Assembly (NCBI RefSeq): GCF_005298075.1
Contig: NZ_SZZH01000006.1
Location: forward strand, 372,001 to 436,000
Length of the DNA: 64,000 bases
From: Nakamurella flava
GTDB taxonomy: Bacteria > Actinomycetota > Actinomycetes > Mycobacteriales > Nakamurellaceae
Direction of reading: 5' to 3'
The notes under the pieces are model-generated. The model saw only the letters and a program-made list of their open reading frames with translations, searched no databases and had not been told where the DNA came from. This document shows, piece by piece, positions 62,888 through 64,000 of the stretch (position 1 is the stretch's first letter; each line of letters begins with the position of its first letter). The position numbers and the translations under genes are program-made.

Positions 62888-64000
62888 TCAGAGACGTTCG
62901 AGGATGGTGGCGTTCGCCTGCCCGCCGCCCTCGCACATCGTCTGCAGTCCGTAACGGGCGCCGGTGGCGTGCAGGTGGTGTGCCAGCGTCGTCATGATCC
63001 GCGCCCCCGAACCGCCGAGCGGATGGCCGAGGGCGATGGCGCCGCCGTTCGGGTTGAGCGCCTTCTCGAGGTGGCTGCGGTCGGTGCCGTCCGGACCGAA
63101 CTCGGCGAGCCAGGCCAGCGGAACGGACGCGAACGCCTCGTTGACCTCGAACACCCCGATCTCGTCGAGCCGAAGGCCGCTGCGTTGCAACACCTTCCAG
63201 GTCGCCGGCAGGGGAGCGGTGAGCATTGTCAGCGGGTCGTCGGCCGCCAGCACCGCGGTGTGCACCCGGGCGAGCACCGGCCAGCCGTGGTGGGCGGCGA
63301 CCTCCGACGTCGTCATCAGCAGGGCGGCGGCGCCGTCGGAGATCTGGCTGGCGTTACCGGCCGTCACCACGCCCTGCGGGTCGAACGCCGGACGCAGCAT
63401 CCCGAGTGACTCGAGGGTGCCGCCCCGGCGCACCCCCTCGTCGACGTGCAGCGGCGAGTCCCCGGTCAGCGGGGCCGGGACCGGGGTGATCTCGGCCTGG
63501 AACCGGCCGGAATCCTGTGCGGCGGCGGCCTTCTCGTGTGAGGCGAGACTGAACTCGTCCAGCTGGGCCCGGGACAGGTTCCAGCGGCGCGCGATGGCCT
63601 CCGCGCCGGGGCCCTGGGCGGGCAGCACCTCGCCGTACCGCTCCACCCAGCCGCGGGCGGTGAACGGGTGGCTCTCGGCCGAGATGCTCGATCCCATCGG
63701 GATCCGCGACATCGACTCGACCCCACCGGCCACCACGACGTCGTACTGACCGGCGATCAGCCCGGCCGCCGCGAAGTGCACCGTCTGCTGCGACGACCCG
63801 CACTGACGGTCCACGGTCACCCCGGGTACCGACTCCGGCCAACCGGCGGCCAGGACCGCGAGCCGGGCCAGGTCGAAGCTCTGCTCGCCGACCTGTCCCA
63901 CGCAGCCCCACAGCACGTCGTCGACCTGTGCCGGGTCCAAGCCGGTCCGCGCGACCAGCGCGTTCAGCACATGGGCCGACAGATCGACCGGGTGCACGGC
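62888..64000 (-). CDS. Acetyl-CoA acetyltransferase (thiolase), 5' end outside window
   Basis: About 370 residues are present; the frame stays open to the window edge and the usual first ~25 residues (EAVRTPxGR) are missing. Catalytic residues: Cys in VDRQCGSSQQTVHFA, His in NPNGGAIALGHPLGGSGAR and the terminal Cys in TMCEGGGQANA. GNASQISDGAAALL and EVNEAFASVPLAW are typical. It joins or cleaves 3-ketoacyl-CoA in beta-oxidation or related pathways. Confidence 0.9.
   Translation of the reverse strand, partial: AVHPVDLSAHVLNALVARTGLDPAQVDDVLWGCVGQVGEQSFDLARLAVLAAGWPESVPGVTVDRQCGSSQQTVHFAAAGLIAGQYDVVVAGGVESMSRIPMGSSISAESHPFTARGWVERYGEVLPAQGPGAEAIARRWNLSRAQLDEFSLASHEKAAAAQDSGRFQAEITPVPAPLTGDSPLHVDEGVRRGGTLESLGMLRPAFDPQGVVTAGNASQISDGAAALLMTTSEVAAHHGWPVLARVHTAVLAADDPLTMLTAPLPATWKVLQRSGLRLDEIGVFEVNEAFASVPLAWLAEFGPDGTDRSHLEKALNPNGGAIALGHPLGGSGARIMTTLAHHLHATGARYGLQTMCEGGGQANATILERL

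Overview
This is a very GC-rich stretch (roughly 70 % or more by eye) from an actinobacterial chromosome. The evidence is GTG/ATG/TTG starts, dense 4-bp ATGA/GTGA overlaps, GAF/ANTAR regulators, a SigB/F/G-type sigma factor, korAB, a DUF5318 plus GT87 pair as in mycobacteria, a DtxR/IdeR-like iron box and several apparently leaderless genes (TAnnnT followed after 6-8 nt by ATG/GTG). Gene content would suit a Nakamurella/Geodermatophilus-type organism, but the genus is inference. I see no rRNA, tRNA, CRISPR array or insertion sequence.

Layout. 1-8.7 kb: a partial gene, an Asp/Glu racemase-family protein, an NAD-dependent epimerase, a PadR plus HAAS-domain membrane protein pair, secreted proteins and lipoproteins, a three-repeat mini-protein, a VOC protein, a general-stress sigma factor and a GAF-ANTAR regulator. 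9.1-11.5 kb: a tyrosine recombinase translationally coupled to a paralogue that has lost the catalytic residues; a third, shorter relative lies at 28.3 kb behind a receiver-ANTAR gene. 11.7-14.8 kb: a likely hydantoin/allantoin-type module (NCS1 transporter, racemase-like protein, GntR regulator). 14.9-27.2 kb: membrane proteins, a small acidic protein behind a SigB-type promoter, an EamA exporter and MocR regulator whose start codons overlap, two poorly known cytosolic proteins, a papain-like lipoprotein, DUF1206, a zinc alcohol dehydrogenase, DUF5318 and a GT87 glycosyltransferase. 29-32.2 kb: korAB, ended by a long palindrome. 32.2-42.4 kb: class II aldolase, CBS protein, AraC regulator, a molybdopterin oxidoreductase/ferredoxin/ferredoxin reductase operon, membrane proteins, alpha/beta hydrolase and AIM24 protein. 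42.4-47.7 kb: a diol/acetoin-type catabolic cluster (butanediol-type dehydrogenase, SDR, flavin monooxygenase) with a GAF regulator. 47.8-49.7 kb: iron-regulated siderophore-interacting protein, thioesterase, MafI-like immunity protein. 49.7-58.6 kb: the complete kdpFABCDE potassium system with a divergent KdpD-like sensor that lacks a kinase. 58.6-64 kb: a nuclease-like DUF4268 gene of lower GC, a TetR/MFS efflux pair with a perfect palindromic operator, a membrane protein and a thiolase cut by the window edge.

The best candidates for something undescribed are the recombinase family with a shared CxxC/HxC motif and catalytically dead members, the face-to-face promoters of the MocR/EamA pair, the tandem-repeat mini-protein, and the Mo-enzyme/ferredoxin/reductase operon. 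All functional statements rest on motif reading by eye; no database search was run.
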